Source: Paramarasmius palmivorus
Taxonomy: Eukaryota > Basidiomycota > Agaricomycetes > Agaricales > Marasmiaceae
Assembly (NCBI GenBank): GCA_037176845.1
Contig: JAYKXP010000245.1
Span: 1-47,791, forward strand
DNA: 47,791 nucleotides
Reading direction: 5' to 3'
Below the pieces are notes generated by a model. That model searched no databases. It saw nothing but the letters and a program-made list of their open reading frames with translations, and was not told where the DNA came from. Below are positions 33,940 through 45,519 of the stretch, one piece after another. Numbering within the stretch: the stretch's first letter is position 1; the number at the start of each line of letters is the position of its first letter. The position numbers were made by a program, and so were the translations under genes.

Positions 33940-34736
33940 TCACAATTCCGTGACTTCAGCCCATATATCAACCCACAAGTGTTCGGAAAAGAACAACAGA
34001 GTCCACCCTCCATACTCCAGCCACTCCTCCATGTTCCAGTGGAAGGAATCCCTGAGAAGGTTCCACCAAGAAAAGACGTTCGCCGTAAATATCAGCACTG
34101 AAGGAGTCTCCTGCGCTGGTGTTCGATGGGGAACGAGTTTGCGTGTTACAAGGTGGGTTGCCCGGATAGCCTGATAAATGCGTATCGCGAGCAGCGATAC
34201 TAGACCAAGGTTTTTGAGAGGAAGATGCTTGCGCTCGTAGACCTTGACTGGAAGAGGTTTGTCTATTAACAAAGATTTCCTAGTCAACGCCATAGAACGA
34301 TCGCCGACGACAAAGATCTACACAAGTTAGCTGCGGCATCCAGTCACGATTAACAAAGGGCGTACTGTGTCAATCTTCTTCGTGAGGATGTATCTCTTGA
34401 ACTCTCGTGCATGGAAAGGAGAGAGTCTGCAAACTTTTGTAAGACCCAAATTATGCCCAGTATGAGTACAACGTACTGAAAGACATTAACGTGCGGATCC
34501 AGAAAGTATATCGCGGGTTTCAGCATCGATGCATTTCCAGTAGTCGCCAATATGCGGAACGTTACAAGACCACGAAAACCGGCCTCTGTGACAAGTAATG
34601 GCCGCGATCCAAAAGCCTGGGGTGAGACCTCTTTCAGGTATCGAGTGGTGTGATATTGGATTTGCTCAGGTGAAATGAGAGCCGCGATACAGTAGACGAG
34701 GATGCAAAGGGCGACCAAGCTAAGTAGGACGTACAT
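33940..34736 (-). CDS. Signal/VGDR-family protein, copy 3
   Basis: Exons 34736-34477, 34426-34366 and 34317-33940, with the same intron phases as copy 1; about 232 residues. It starts M-Y-V-L-L-S-L-V-A-L-C-I-L-V-Y (anchor). Exon 1 shares G-S-R-P-L-L-V-T-E; exon 2 has R-E-F-K-R-Y-I-L, similar to D-F-K-R-L-I-R in copy 2; exon 3 starts I-F-V-V-G-D-R-S-M-A-L-T-R. The C-terminus (F-F-S-E-H-L-W-V-D-I-W-A-E) is the most diverged. The upstream block resembles that of copy 1. Function is unknown. Confidence 0.7.
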
Positions 34737-34739
34737 TGA

Positions 34740-35770
34740 GGAAAATGTAGAAGTCTAAGAAACTCACAAAGTTGATTTAGTCACTCTTCGAACCACGTCT
34801 ATCATGGCGATTTTTCCTTTGTCGCCTCGTGGTCGTTGACCCTTCCGGTAAGCAGTCCCTGCTATCAAACAACGGCGCTCAACTGCTTTCCGGAAAGTGT
34901 GGAACTGCTATGTTCTCATGTACGTTCACAGACGATGCGAAAGTTCCAGTCTATATCCCTGTAACCGAGTTCAAGGTCCTTCGGAAACATATTGACTAAT
35001 GGCCGGAGAAAGATGCACTAGAGATGAGAGCACTTGAAGGAACAACTGATCAACCACTCGCCTTATCAGATATTAGATATTAGAAAACTGGCCTCAAGGA
35101 TGAGCGCTGGGCTTCACCAGACCGGCACAACACGCAGGGAAGGAAGGGCAACGCAAGATGACTCATGAGAAATCAAGGCCTCAAGGTCGCGATCGGATGA
35201 CACCGGTTTCCTTCCCCGTGAAAATAGACGCCGTCATTCACCTCTCTTCGTTCGGTACCACCATCTATCCGTTAACCTCTTCTTCAGGATAGCTTATCGC
35301 CGATATCCAGAAGGCTGCTTGAAACGTTTCGTCCTTAGGGTGATCACCTCTGTGAGCTCCTTCGTAGCATTTTTCCCGATAGAACCCTCATTACGGGGCG
35401 GGATTCACCTGGGACGGTTATAATCAGTCTGGGTCCCCCTCGCCCGCCCACTAATACGAGAATGACAAGGTGTGTGATTCTAGTGAAACTGCGTGTTCAC
35501 GTCGTGCGTCGTGGATGAAGGCTTATGATGGTTTGACTATTAGTGATCATGAACTCAGAAAACGAAAACCTGTATCGTCTCCACGGCTGAGATAGATGCG
35601 CCGAAACGTGTACTGATTGTAGATTCCGGCTATCTGACTCCACATGCCAAAATTCACACATCAAACGCTCACATGCATGGGTGAAAGGCCCTTTGTTGTC
35701 CTTCCTCACCATATATTCTTCTTCTCATATCGATTCCCACTAGTACTCAGAGTTTCTGCGACCCACACAC
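34740..35770. other. Intergenic kilobase with the conserved upstream block
   Basis: No gene is supported. It contains the block at 35160-35345 that is an inverted counterpart of 21195-21345. Short open frames at 35497-35712 and 35644 onward are not credible. Confidence 0.5.
35160..35345 (-). promoter_or_regulatory. Upstream block of copy 3, conserved with copy 1
   Basis: On the minus strand it shows tggatatcggcg, ggtggtaccga, and ggcgtctattttcacg in the same order as 21195-21345. Spacing to the ATG at 34736 is about 425-600 bp. Confidence 0.6.
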
Positions 35771-35773
35771 ACC

Positions 35774-36348
35774 ATGTCCCTTCCAACGATGCCCGAGGTC
35801 AGTGCCCATGCCAGATTCAATTTGTTGAAAGCAGATTGCTGACAATCATCATCGTAGGATGTTTACATCGACGTGCTTGCAGAACAAGAGAGAGACTACA
35901 CAGACATTGCAGTCACACTGGCCAGAGCACAAGAACTCCGCGTGCAGCGTCTACAAAACGAGGTCTGCGCCGTTAAGGTGAGTGCATCGCTACCTATGGA
36001 ACTGGCCAGGGCTTACTGACTGTAAGAACAGCGCGTTGTCAACGATCTCGTCAATAAAAGGACTACGAATACGAAAGAAGTGCCGGGGAGAATGCTGATA
36101 TTGTGCAACAAGTGCAAGAAGAGGACGGTGACGGTGTCAAGACTCAGGACGCTGTTAGTGAGGATGGTGTGTTTCTTCGTGAGTTTCCTTAAGAGTGTTC
36201 GGATCCGATAAATACTAAGTTGATCTCATTGCAGTACTTCATCGTCAAGTCTGTTACATTCTTGATTGCTGCCTTCTCCCTTCTCTTGGCATATTTTCTC
36301 CTAATTTCCCATTCATATGAAAAGATTGATTCCTGGTCGCAGCATTGA
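35774..36348 (+). CDS. Small tail-anchored protein
   Basis: Exons 35774-35797, 35858-35977, 36032-36178 and about 36235-36348 join in phase. Exon 2 is a short helical region (A-E-Q-E-R-D-Y-T-D). The last exon is a clear C-terminal membrane helix (F-L-I-A-A-F-S-L-L-L-A-Y-F-L-L) with a short tail. Exon 3 in the phase-consistent frame is Cys/Lys/Arg-rich. From the A-run at 36056 the +1-shifted frame reads very acidic (D-Y-E-Y-E-R-S-A-G-E-N) and looks more like a natural linker. So either the gene is intact as read, or one A is missing in the run. Family unknown; likely an ER or mitochondrial tail anchor. Confidence 0.55.
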
Positions 36349-36504
36349 CCCCGAATGAATTGTACATACTTGTGAAAGACTCAGATAGATGTATATATAC
36401 ACACAGCTCCGTGACTATTGTGTCGTGCGAAAGTTTGGGTAATCACGAGGTTCCCCAGCGTTAACCTCCGTTCGCCCGTCGTTACCCCCCCGCGATCTTC
36501 CAAC

Positions 36505-38583
36505 ATGCCTTCCCCACAAGTTTTTCTGTTTGCGAGCACATACCAAGACGCCATAAAAGAGGAGGTCGACAATGATATCGAAATCGATGGAGTTTTACAG
36601 AGACTGAAGAACAACCCACGAGATGATATGTGGGGACACATTCTAACATGGGCCGAACAAGCTGATACTGCTACATCCAAGTCGCTCAGAATATTTGAGT
36701 CAGCCCTAGAATGCTTTCCAAACACGGTATGTGTCAGCTTTCTCCGACTGTAATTTCGCTCATGGTTCAACAGCCAGCGATCCAAGTTGCTCACCTAAAG
36801 AAAACTCAGGCGCATGACAGTCCCTACACTAAAGAAGAGGTTGAAAGGCTCTTTAGAAATTATTTGAACTTTCCGTCGGTTGCTTTATGTAACCTCTACG
36901 TATCGTTCATGAGGTAGGTCCACAGCGATTTTTTTGGACGAGGAGTAATGACATTAGCCAGGGGGCAAAGTGCTTATTCAGCTCAGAGCACATATCGGTT
37001 CGTTCTTGACTTGGTAGGACAGGAGGCCGAAAGTAATGGGTTATGGGCCCAATACTTGGATTCACTGGAAGCGGTCCGTAAATATCGTCCATATATAAAT
37101 GTAAGCTGATCTCACTTCCGTAGGCTGGTGAAAATCAGATCTTCCGCGAAACTCTACATGAAGTAGTGAAGATACCTCTTACAGACCTGCCCCATTTTTG
37201 GTCAAGATTACAACTTTTTGAACATCGCTATCATACGATGACTGCAAAGGATACATTGGTCCAGCTTGAGGCAGCTCACGCGCAAGCTCTCATGGTTCGT
37301 CTCCAACTTCAGCACTACATGCAAGTGTTATACCCCCGTCCGGTTCATGACAACCAGCATATCGACTACTCTAGTGATACGGTGTGGCTACCTGCCCCCC
37401 CATTAGCTTCGGTCTCAAATGGGCAACTAGTGCGGAAATGGGAAGCTTATTTGAAATGGGAGGAAAGCGATCCCCTTAGATTGCGGGAGAGCAACATGAT
37501 GGCATACAAAACCCGGCTACGGAGCGCATATTTGAAAGCAAATGTTAGAGTGAGATTCTCCCCTGAGTTGTGGTACATATCTCTCCCTAGCGATTCATGC
37601 GTCTCATCCCGATTAATACCCTTTCTTGATCTTGTAGGTTGATGACATATAAATGGTGGCAAAAGGTCGGCGATGACAACGAAGCGCTCTTGAGGTTACG
37701 AGAAGGCATCCAGGGTAATAACGCCAGGTATAAACTTTCAAATTCGACCTGGTATATGGTTCTGATATTATAATCAGTCTACTGCTGCATTTTGCCCTCG
37801 CCGACACGTTGGAGGGTAAAAGCGACTTTGACCAAGCAAGACAAGCTTATGAAGAGCTCCTCACCATTTTCCGCACAGCTCTCTCAGATTGTCCGGTGGT
37901 CGGGAGAGCAGATATCTCCAAAGACTTCGGGCTCGTCTATATTATGTACATCCGTTTCACCTTCCGCACTGAAGGGCGGACTGCCGCACAAGCAGTGTTT
38001 AGCCGCGCGATTAATGACAGCACCCTTTTACCCTGGCTGGTATTCGAAGAAGTCGCCAAGATGGAAAGAGATCACGGAGGCAGCATTAATGACACCCGCC
38101 ATATTTTTGAAGCCGGTATGAAGCAGTTTTCCCGCGATATCGGTTATGTTGTTTGCTATCTGGAATGGCTTATTACCGTGAATGAAAAAACTTGTGAGTT
38201 ACATTTGGAGTGTTCTTCGTTCCTTGTCTGATGCGGACCTTAGGCGCACAAGTCCTGTTCGAATCCACTGTCGATGAATTTCCGATTCATGATGCAGCAC
38301 AGCTTTGGGACCATTGGTCACGGTACTTGTATCGCTGCGGCGACTTGGATTCTATTCAGGAAGCAGAGAGGCGCATGTCAAAGGTTTATGGTACAGGTAA
38401 GTCGTGGATAATATCACCTGGGGGTAATGTTGTAAAACATTGTAAACAGTCGATATGTGCCAGTCACTGCCTCTCCGATCCTTCACAAGCATTACTTTCA
38501 GTCGTGATGTCACCAAATATGCACAATCCGCAAGCAAACACACAGGTATGGCGCAAATTCATTGCTCTCCTCGCCTGCTCTGA
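36505..38583 (+). CDS. Rna14/CstF-77-like protein, copy B
   Basis: Starts at the ATG at 36505. Exon 1 ends at 36726, exon 2 is 36774 to about 36912, and at least five further exons follow with short GT-AG introns. The HAT-repeat layout matches Rna14/CstF-77: L-E-C-F-P-N-T, F-P-S-V-A-L-C-N-L-Y, V-L-D-L-V-G-Q-E, R-K-W-E-A-Y-L-K-W-E, then I-F-E-A-G-M-K-Q-F and the W-S-R-Y-L-Y-R-C-G-D region. After R-R-M-S-K-V-Y-G-T a last exon gives an unrelated-looking Ser-rich tail and stop at 38581-38583. About 560 residues, shorter than typical Rna14, so the C-terminal hinge and monkeytail parts appear missing. Normal Rna14 scaffolds mRNA 3'-end cleavage in the nucleus; this paralogue may be altered or decoy-like, which is inference. 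Confidence 0.75.
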
Positions 38584-38589
38584 GTATAC

Positions 38590-39015
38590 AGTAAATAGAC
38601 TCTAGTTGCAAAGATCAGAACTCCCACCATTCTGACTACAATAATATGGTCATGTTAAGTGGCATGGCACAGGTCTGACTTTGACCTGTGTACCGCGCGG
38701 CGTGTCTCGTATCGGGCAGAGGGTATTATCCGTTTATCATTTGAGGATCGTCTGGAAAAACATTTTGGTTTGACTTCTCGGGCATATTGCATGCAAGTTG
38801 ACTGAGACTGTCGTAGGACTGATTGACATTTGAAACGGCTAGTACTAAGTCGGATGTAGGCGTACTACTACTAATATTACTCCCGAAGCAGTTTGTCATT
38901 GTCCTGACTACGTCATTGTTGCCTTCAAAACTTGTGCATGTGGCAACACGCTGGCCCGCCGTCTTTGTTCCTCTCGCCTCTCCGAATCTTTATACCTAAG
39001 CCCACACTAAATCGT
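38590..39015. other. Intergenic region, no gene
   Basis: About 430 bp with no supported feature; it separates two genes in the same orientation and probably includes the promoter of the 39017 gene. Confidence 0.5.
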
Positions 39016-39016
39016 A

Positions 39017-39694
39017 ATGTCGGACAATTCACTGAACAGCGTAAGAATCAATTCATTACCATGAGCATTTGAGCTGATGGACCGCAGCGGGCACTACTAG
39101 TAGAACGCGCCTCGGAGGATACCCACGAACCAATCCATTGTTTGATGCAGACAATCGCCTCCCAGTCCCACCACATAGAGCAACTGTAAGTCGCAAGTTG
39201 TGGTTTAAATCTGAATTTTGTGACAAAAGGACAACAGGGAATACCAGAAAGCAACGCTTGATCAGACAATACAAGGACTCGAATCGAAAGTTAGGACCGC
39301 AGAATTAGGAATGGAGTCAGCCAACCAAGAAGTCAAGTCACTGCAAGGTCTTTTGTCGGCTTTACAGGCGATGTATGAAGCTCAATGCTCTCAGAACCGG
39401 TGGCTACGGGAGGATCAAATCCGATTCAGAAGAGAGGTTTTAGGTATTTGCCAGAAAGTAGGGCATCCTATTATTGAGGTAAGTCGATAGCGTCCCGATT
39501 TTCGGAAGTCGCTCATCTGAGGTACCATTTTAGGCCGTTGGGCCGGACAGGAAGCGGGATTACGAGGTGTCCGGAGATGAGACTATGGAGATCGACGAAG
39601 AAAGTGGCCGTCCTACTAAAGTATGTGCTCTAGTCTTGTCCATATCCATGGGTATTTTCACATTGTGCCATAGCGTACGAAGATATCTGCTTGA
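39017..39694 (+). CDS. Five-exon coiled-coil protein
   Basis: Starts at the ATG at 39017 (M-S-D-N-S-L-N-S). Short exons separated by GT-AG introns: first exon to about 39040, then about 39089-39187, 39239-39479, 39535-39620 and 39674-39694; all phases fit. The central exon is a strong heptad region (T-L-D-Q-T-I-Q-G-L-E-S-K-V). The C-terminus has a nuclear-like P-D-R-K-R-D-Y, an acidic E-I-D-E-E-S, and ends R-T-K-I-S-A. About 150 residues. The gene is easily missed because every exon is short. Family unknown; possibly nuclear. Confidence 0.65.
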
Positions 39695-39901
39695 ACTCAA
39701 GCATTGAAGCATTGGAGATTCGTCGGGTTATATCACCGAACAATTGATACTACAATGATAACATCCGGCACCTGACACTGGGTTACATTATTTGACTATT
39801 TTGCGGGCTTTGAATTACCGCGACGGGGCTAGTTCTGTGCTCACTCTAACTAGCTTCTCAGGCTGAACCAGCTTGAAGTGATCAGTGTCGGTTGATAGAT
39901 C

Positions 39902-42900
39902 CTAATACATAGACTTGAATGCACCACCGCAGCGTTTATTATTCCTGTGATCATTGTCAGCATAAATGCAAAAGGCACTGCCAGAGGAGCTGACTTTGCT
40001 ACGCCTTAGCACCACGGCCTCTTCGGGCGATATCTTCCATCTTGCGGTATGTCCAATGACTTTGGACAGAGAGACTAACACATACTTCGAAAAGGATGTT
40101 GACACCAGCTGAGATTCGAAGCCATATTCCCAGAATGTACGGAATGGATCGTCTGCCTTCGCTCGTGTAGGTGAACTCTGCCGTATCACCAGCTTAGACT
40201 GTTGATCATGTTCGACGATGTAATCGATACGTCCCGCGACCCAATCAGCAGTGTCTTCTGACAAACGAAAACAGACATAACTGTTTGCCTCGCTGTGACC
40301 AGAGACAGAGTAGCGACCCGATGGCGCATCTACATGGTTGAAGAATCGATTCGGGACCGTGGGAAAAAGTTGGAGAATGTCGAACGACAGATCCGAGAGC
40401 CTGATCTGATTGTTGACTGATCCATCCAGGTCCTTGTCGCTCTCCTGCAACTTGCCCGGCGAAGATCCATAGATCTTATTCAATAGGTTTACACATTCAC
40501 GTATTGCTCCTGGGCAGCTCTGGTAGAGTAACCATTGGCGAAAGCCGGCTCCTTTGCAGTATGAGTGCAGCAACGTGCTTTCAAATTCACCTATGCCATT
40601 GTATGTGAAGTTGGGTTTCAAGAAAATACGGGGACTAACTCACCAGTCTTGTGGCTGCTAGGTACATGCTGTAGCTTTCCGATCAAGCGTTCTCCTGGAA
40701 AGCACCAGAAATTGTGGACCGGGCCAAACAGATCCATAAAATCGTAGACATGAAATGCAAGGTGATGACTTGGAATCGAGAACCCCGGGAACTGAGCCTT
40801 GATACCATCTATATGACGACGCCAACAGTGACGAAAGAGCTCTCGGTCTTGTAGAGAAAGTGCCCGCTTTGACATGATGAGAGATGCACAAGTAAGATAC
40901 ATCGAGGTCTCCAATACTCCGCTATTGTTGACATTGCTCTCGGCTATTGGTGAGCCTTCTTTCCAAAGACTGAGTAGCGCCAGCGGGACATATATTTCGA
41001 ACAGGACCCTCCAGTCGTTAGCTTTCAGCGTGCCGGCCATTGGAAGACCAACATTGTAGGGCGGTTTTTCTGTCCACGTAGGAACTATCACTTCCTTGAG
41101 GGCCTGATGAATTCGGTGCAGAACCAAGGATGAATTTATGGCAGGCCATGCATGAGCCTCCAGTGGCATGCGTAGTCGCTGTTGTTGAACAAACGTTGGG
41201 TCAGATAGTGCTTGATTTAACTGATCTAGCTCACCCATGTGACCAATTGCTTTATGTAGTCTTCCTTCTCGTAGCTACCGGTCCACGTCGTAGAGTGTGG
41301 GGCCAATTGAGGAAGGCAGTTCAGGTCGACACATACGTATTTGAGTGACATAGTGCTATGTGACTGCAGCTTTTTGACGAGGATGGCTTTCCCTTGTACA
41401 CTATCCTCGACAGGTTCAGAGATATTTCGATGTACGTGACCGACACCGACAGCGGCACGATAGGACATCGCCGAAACTACCCCTGCAAACAGCTGTTCTC
41501 GTTGCATTGCCGTGGGAGTAGCCATCGGTGTATCAGCTATTCCAGAATCTTCGGGGGACCTGGGAATATGGCCTTCTGAACGTGTGGTAAAGTGTGGCCA
41601 AACAAACCACTCTTCCAGTACTTCAGATGACCGCTGTATATAGGTTTCAATAAGAACTTGTTACCAAAAAAAAGGAACCCAATTACCCAGACAACTAGGA
41701 TGGCGGCTAAGTCACGTTTCAGAAATGTCTCCATTTTGGTCGGCGGACCGGATATTGTGGTTGGTTTAAAAGCCATCACGTTACAGGCCATATAGTACAG
41801 AGCAATGCGCTTTTTTTTCGCCAATTTGGATTGCAAAGCAGACTCGTTGTGTGGAGAGGGCCTCCAATACGAAAGTATGTCGTTGATACTGTGGATTTGA
41901 TTCAGGGCCTTTTTATCACTGAGTAGTAAGGGACGAAGAGCCTGTAACTGATCCGATCGCCATTGGTTCTGCTGTTCTGACAGACCATTCAGATCTATCG
42001 TAGGAAGAATGAGAAGCGATTGTTCTTCTTCGGCTTCTATAGTATTCGTGACGCCAATCGATGAAAGGTCTGGGGGGGTTGTGAAATTGTATCGGAAAGC
42101 GGTTTGGGAAATATGGATATCTTCGTGATCTTTTTGTCCGTCCGGATTTGCAAGCCCGAGGGGTACTCGCCAGAATTGCTGCAGGACTCGATGGTACACA
42201 GTGTGCATCGGATCAACAACAACTTGGACCGATATAAGCCAGTATGGAAGACGATGGAATTCAGAGTATCGAACACCATATAGGGCCTCGATAATGCTTC
42301 GTTCCTTGGACGAAGGAGCCTCAATCCATTTCTTTGCTCCGATCTTGAGACGAGCATCATCACGGCGTTCCCAAGCCTCGTAATCTGTCCGAAGTAGACA
42401 TTCCCTGTGCCAGATATTGCAGCAGTGGCAGAACAGATGTGAGGACACATCGACATGGCCTGCCCAGGGACGACCAGCTTTAAAATCCATATGCAAGGCA
42501 GCCAAGGCTACCCTTTCAGTACGCTGGTATGGAGTAGCTGGCTCGGGGTCTGTGGGAAGGTCGTGTTTGTACACCGTCACACCCCTGGTGTAAGCCGCCA
42601 AAAGGTCATCGACCAGAGGCCGGACGTAATGGCGATGGTGACTTTGTGTTGCATCTGGCTCGTGAGGACCTTGAATCAAGCCAGGGACGTATACGTACGC
42701 CGGGTCGTTTCGAATTGTCACAGGCAGGTTGAGGCAGTACAAAGCCATCACGCCGGTCGACCGGTGTTTGCCACCAATTCGATTGCCCTCGACGTTGAAA
42801 AAGTCGCCATAGAGAGCGAACAGCCACCTCCCCTCGTTACCTCGATCCGCGATGAAGAGATCTCCTGCAGGACCTTTCATCTCGCGAAAGAATCGTCCGT

Positions 42901-44141
42901 CTGAAGACTTCCTTCTATCCTCTGGGATTGGCCCGTTTGACCCCACCTCCTCACAGAACCGTTCTCCATGCTCCTTCACCTCTGGGAGAGTAAGAAAACG
43001 CCCGAACCAATCGAAAAAGGGGTAATATTCAAATGACTTGATTGGGCGATCATTCTTGAGAAGTGGGGTACTGCATGGTGGGTCCTGAGGTGTTAGCCGT
43101 TCAAGACACGTTTTTGGGTATCGTGAGTCTTCTCCGCTCCGAGGTCTATGGGTGAAGCTACAAGTGGGACATACTGCAAAAGTGATGGTTTCGACATCGA
43201 GATTGAACCGATCTTCGAGTGTTCGGATGTCATCAGGGATGGCCTCGATGGCGGCCTTTTGATGTCGATCACCACTTCCCATGGCTAGCAAAGAGAGGCC
43301 AAAGAGCTTTATCATCCTTAGAAGGAATCCTGCAGTTCTACGACTGGCCCCCTCAAATACCCTACTTGCGAGGACAAGGCAATACGCGACAATGGTTGGT
43401 GCATACTGTGGATCTGATCTCTTCTCAAGACCTCCTTTCATTCCTGGATTGAGTATAGGTATACACAAAGCTCAATGCAAAACTTACTGTTGTCGATTTT
43501 GATTGGCGACGAGTCTGGATAATCTCTGCGCATATCCCGACATACCGCCTCAACCAACGAAGCCGCGTGATTGATCTCTACGATGTAATTTGAGGCAAAC
43601 GCCTCCTTGATGCGAGCGAGAGCTTCCTTAGCATCCGATGTGATTGCTTCGGCACTGTGCAGCCGTCTCTGGACCTCCTCTGTTGGCATTTTGGCGTCAA
43701 TTTCCTGCAGAGATTTTGAGACCTGATCAAGCTCCTTTTTGATAGTGCTAGCTTGGTCCATGGCACGCTTGTTCTGTGGATTTCTGGATCTCGGGTCTCC
43801 CAATGGCCGAGTGAAGCCTTGCTTATCCACGAAAAGTTCCTGGCTATCGACCTAGATTTCGGATTAGGAGGTACAGATCAATTGCGAACTCCACTCACAA
43901 GGTGCTGGCTAAAGTCTGAGATCAACTGTTCTTCGGTAGCACCATCGACGGCAGGAGGATCCCTGGGTATATCCTCTCGGTCAAGAAGCGTGGCTGTTAC
44001 CACCCTTAATCCAATGTCATCAGCTTGAGCCGGGAGCTGATCGCTACCTGTCGGCTCCGCCAAAGAATCCTGCTGATTGTCCTGCTGAAAGACATCTGCG
44101 AGGTAGTCGCTATACTTTTCCTTTCCCTTTCGTCTACCCAT
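39902..44141 (-). CDS. Tnp2/CACTA-like transposase, apparently intact
   Basis: Six exons on the minus strand from the ATG at 44141 to the stop at 39902. Introns are near 43909-43853, 43487-43444, 41606-41529, 41230-41175 and 40624-40570; every join I checked keeps the frame. The N-terminus has a coiled coil (K-K-E-L-D-Q-V-S-K-S-L). The core resembles the agaricomycete Tnp2 family: L-Y-G-D-F-F-N-V-E-G-N, V-Y-V-P-G-L-I-Q-G-P, C-H-C-C-N-I-W-H and V-V-D-P-M-H-T-V. Later exons show H-L-A-F-H-V-Y-D-F-M-D-L-F-G-P-V-H-N-F-W and W-V-A-G-R-I-D-Y. Length is about 1,270 residues. Either an active element or a domesticated copy; terminal repeats were not found. Confidence 0.82.
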
Positions 44142-44270
44142 TCTGTTGTGGTTGTTGAGGAGGTGAAGGAGATATTAATAATGGAAAAGTATTGGCAAAG
44201 ATCGTGTGACTGCTTATCACGGGCCGAAGGTTGAGATAAGGGCCGGTGCACCGGCTCATTGACAACACCC
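44142..44270. promoter_or_regulatory. Likely bidirectional promoter
   Basis: Only 129 bp separate the ATG of the Tnp2-like gene (minus) from the ATG at 44271 (plus), so both promoters must overlap here or extend into the neighbouring gene. Confidence 0.6.
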
Positions 44271-45514
44271 ATGAACATCGAGGAAGAGCCAAAGAAACTC
44301 ACGAAGCCCGAGCAAAATGTGAGTACTCTTCTTCATACTATGTGTATTGCTACGATTAATCGCTGGGGTTGCGTCAACAGCGCCTGGGTCGTCAGGTCAT
44401 CTACGACGCTTTGTCTTGCGAAACTCGCCTTGATGATGCGATAAAAGAAAAATCCATCTCCGGGGAATGCTCCGAAGCCTTCAAAGAGAATCCGTGCGAG
44501 AATGGACCAGACATCGAAGGAGAGTCATTAGATCTCACAGGGGAGGATTTAGTGACCATGAAAGCATCGTCATGGAACCAAGCGCTGATCCACATGTTAG
44601 CAAACGAAGCGCAAAAGCGGGTTGCTCGTTTACTCGATCCTGGCACTTATTGTGACGAATCAACATCTTGGCGCGGTTTCTTCGAGAAGAGGATCCACCA
44701 ACTTCTCCGGCAAGTGGCCAAATCTCGAGAAAGGCCAGGAGTAGAGGCTGCAAGTAAAAAATCAAGGAAAGATAATGCAAGCAAAATCAGTAGAAACCGC
44801 GTATGTGCCTCGTCTTGCTGTAGCTGATAGTGAATCCTGACCTGTTTAACAGAAATATCATCGCCGTTTAGATCTTGCGGTGATCATGCAGAGCATAAGT
44901 CGCGAAAATCAGGATATAAAGGGAATGAAGTATTGGGCATACGTTATACGTTCCATTTGTCACTTGACTGAAGAGGGCATGTCAGACGAAGAGGAAGGTA
45001 TTGAAGACGACGAAGAGATCGTGTTTGTTCATCAAATCGACTTTCGGCATCCGGACTTCCGTTCTCTGTTCGACGATGTGGATAACACTCGTTACAACCG
45101 ACCAGATATATTTGACCAAAGGGGAAGAAAACGTAGGAGACGGGTCATTTCACAACGGATTGTCGAGAGAGAACCTCCATCCAACCTACCTCCGACCTAC
45201 CTGCGGACCACCTATCTGGATGCCATCCATAATGGGGAGAGGCGTACGGTTCAACTGGGTGACTATGATTACCCTGCCTCAGAGTGCGTACGCATGATCG
45301 ATAACCAAAATAAGCCACCTAACTGTTGTAAAGGTTCCTGAAGTCAAAGCAACTGCCCAAGGAAGACCGTCCTGCCGTTGAAGCCTATGCTGCAAACTGC
45401 CATAAAGTCTCGCAGGGGAAGTGCAGGGCTCTGTTCATTGTGTCCTTCACTGCGTTCACGCTGACTCTCAGTGTGCTGATCATTTTCAATTCAATTAGGG
45501 GAATCCCGGTTTAG
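44271..45514 (+). CDS. Hypothetical protein with C-terminal membrane anchor, head-to-head with Tnp2
   Basis: Four exons in exact phase: 44271-44318, 44381-44800, 44853-45283 and 45334-45514; 359 residues. The middle has a basic cluster (K-K-S-R-K-D-N) followed by acidic D-E-E-E-G-I-E-D-D-E-E and a very basic R-G-R-K-R-R-R-R. A P-P-T-Y-L-R-T-T-Y-L segment follows. The end is a hydrophobic helix (L-F-I-V-S-F-T-A-F-T-L-T-L-S-V-L-I-I-F) plus eight residues, indicating a tail anchor. I do not recognise a domain. Sharing a promoter with the transposase suggests it may belong to the same mobile element, but that is inference. Confidence 0.65.
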
Positions 45515-45519
45515 GCACT

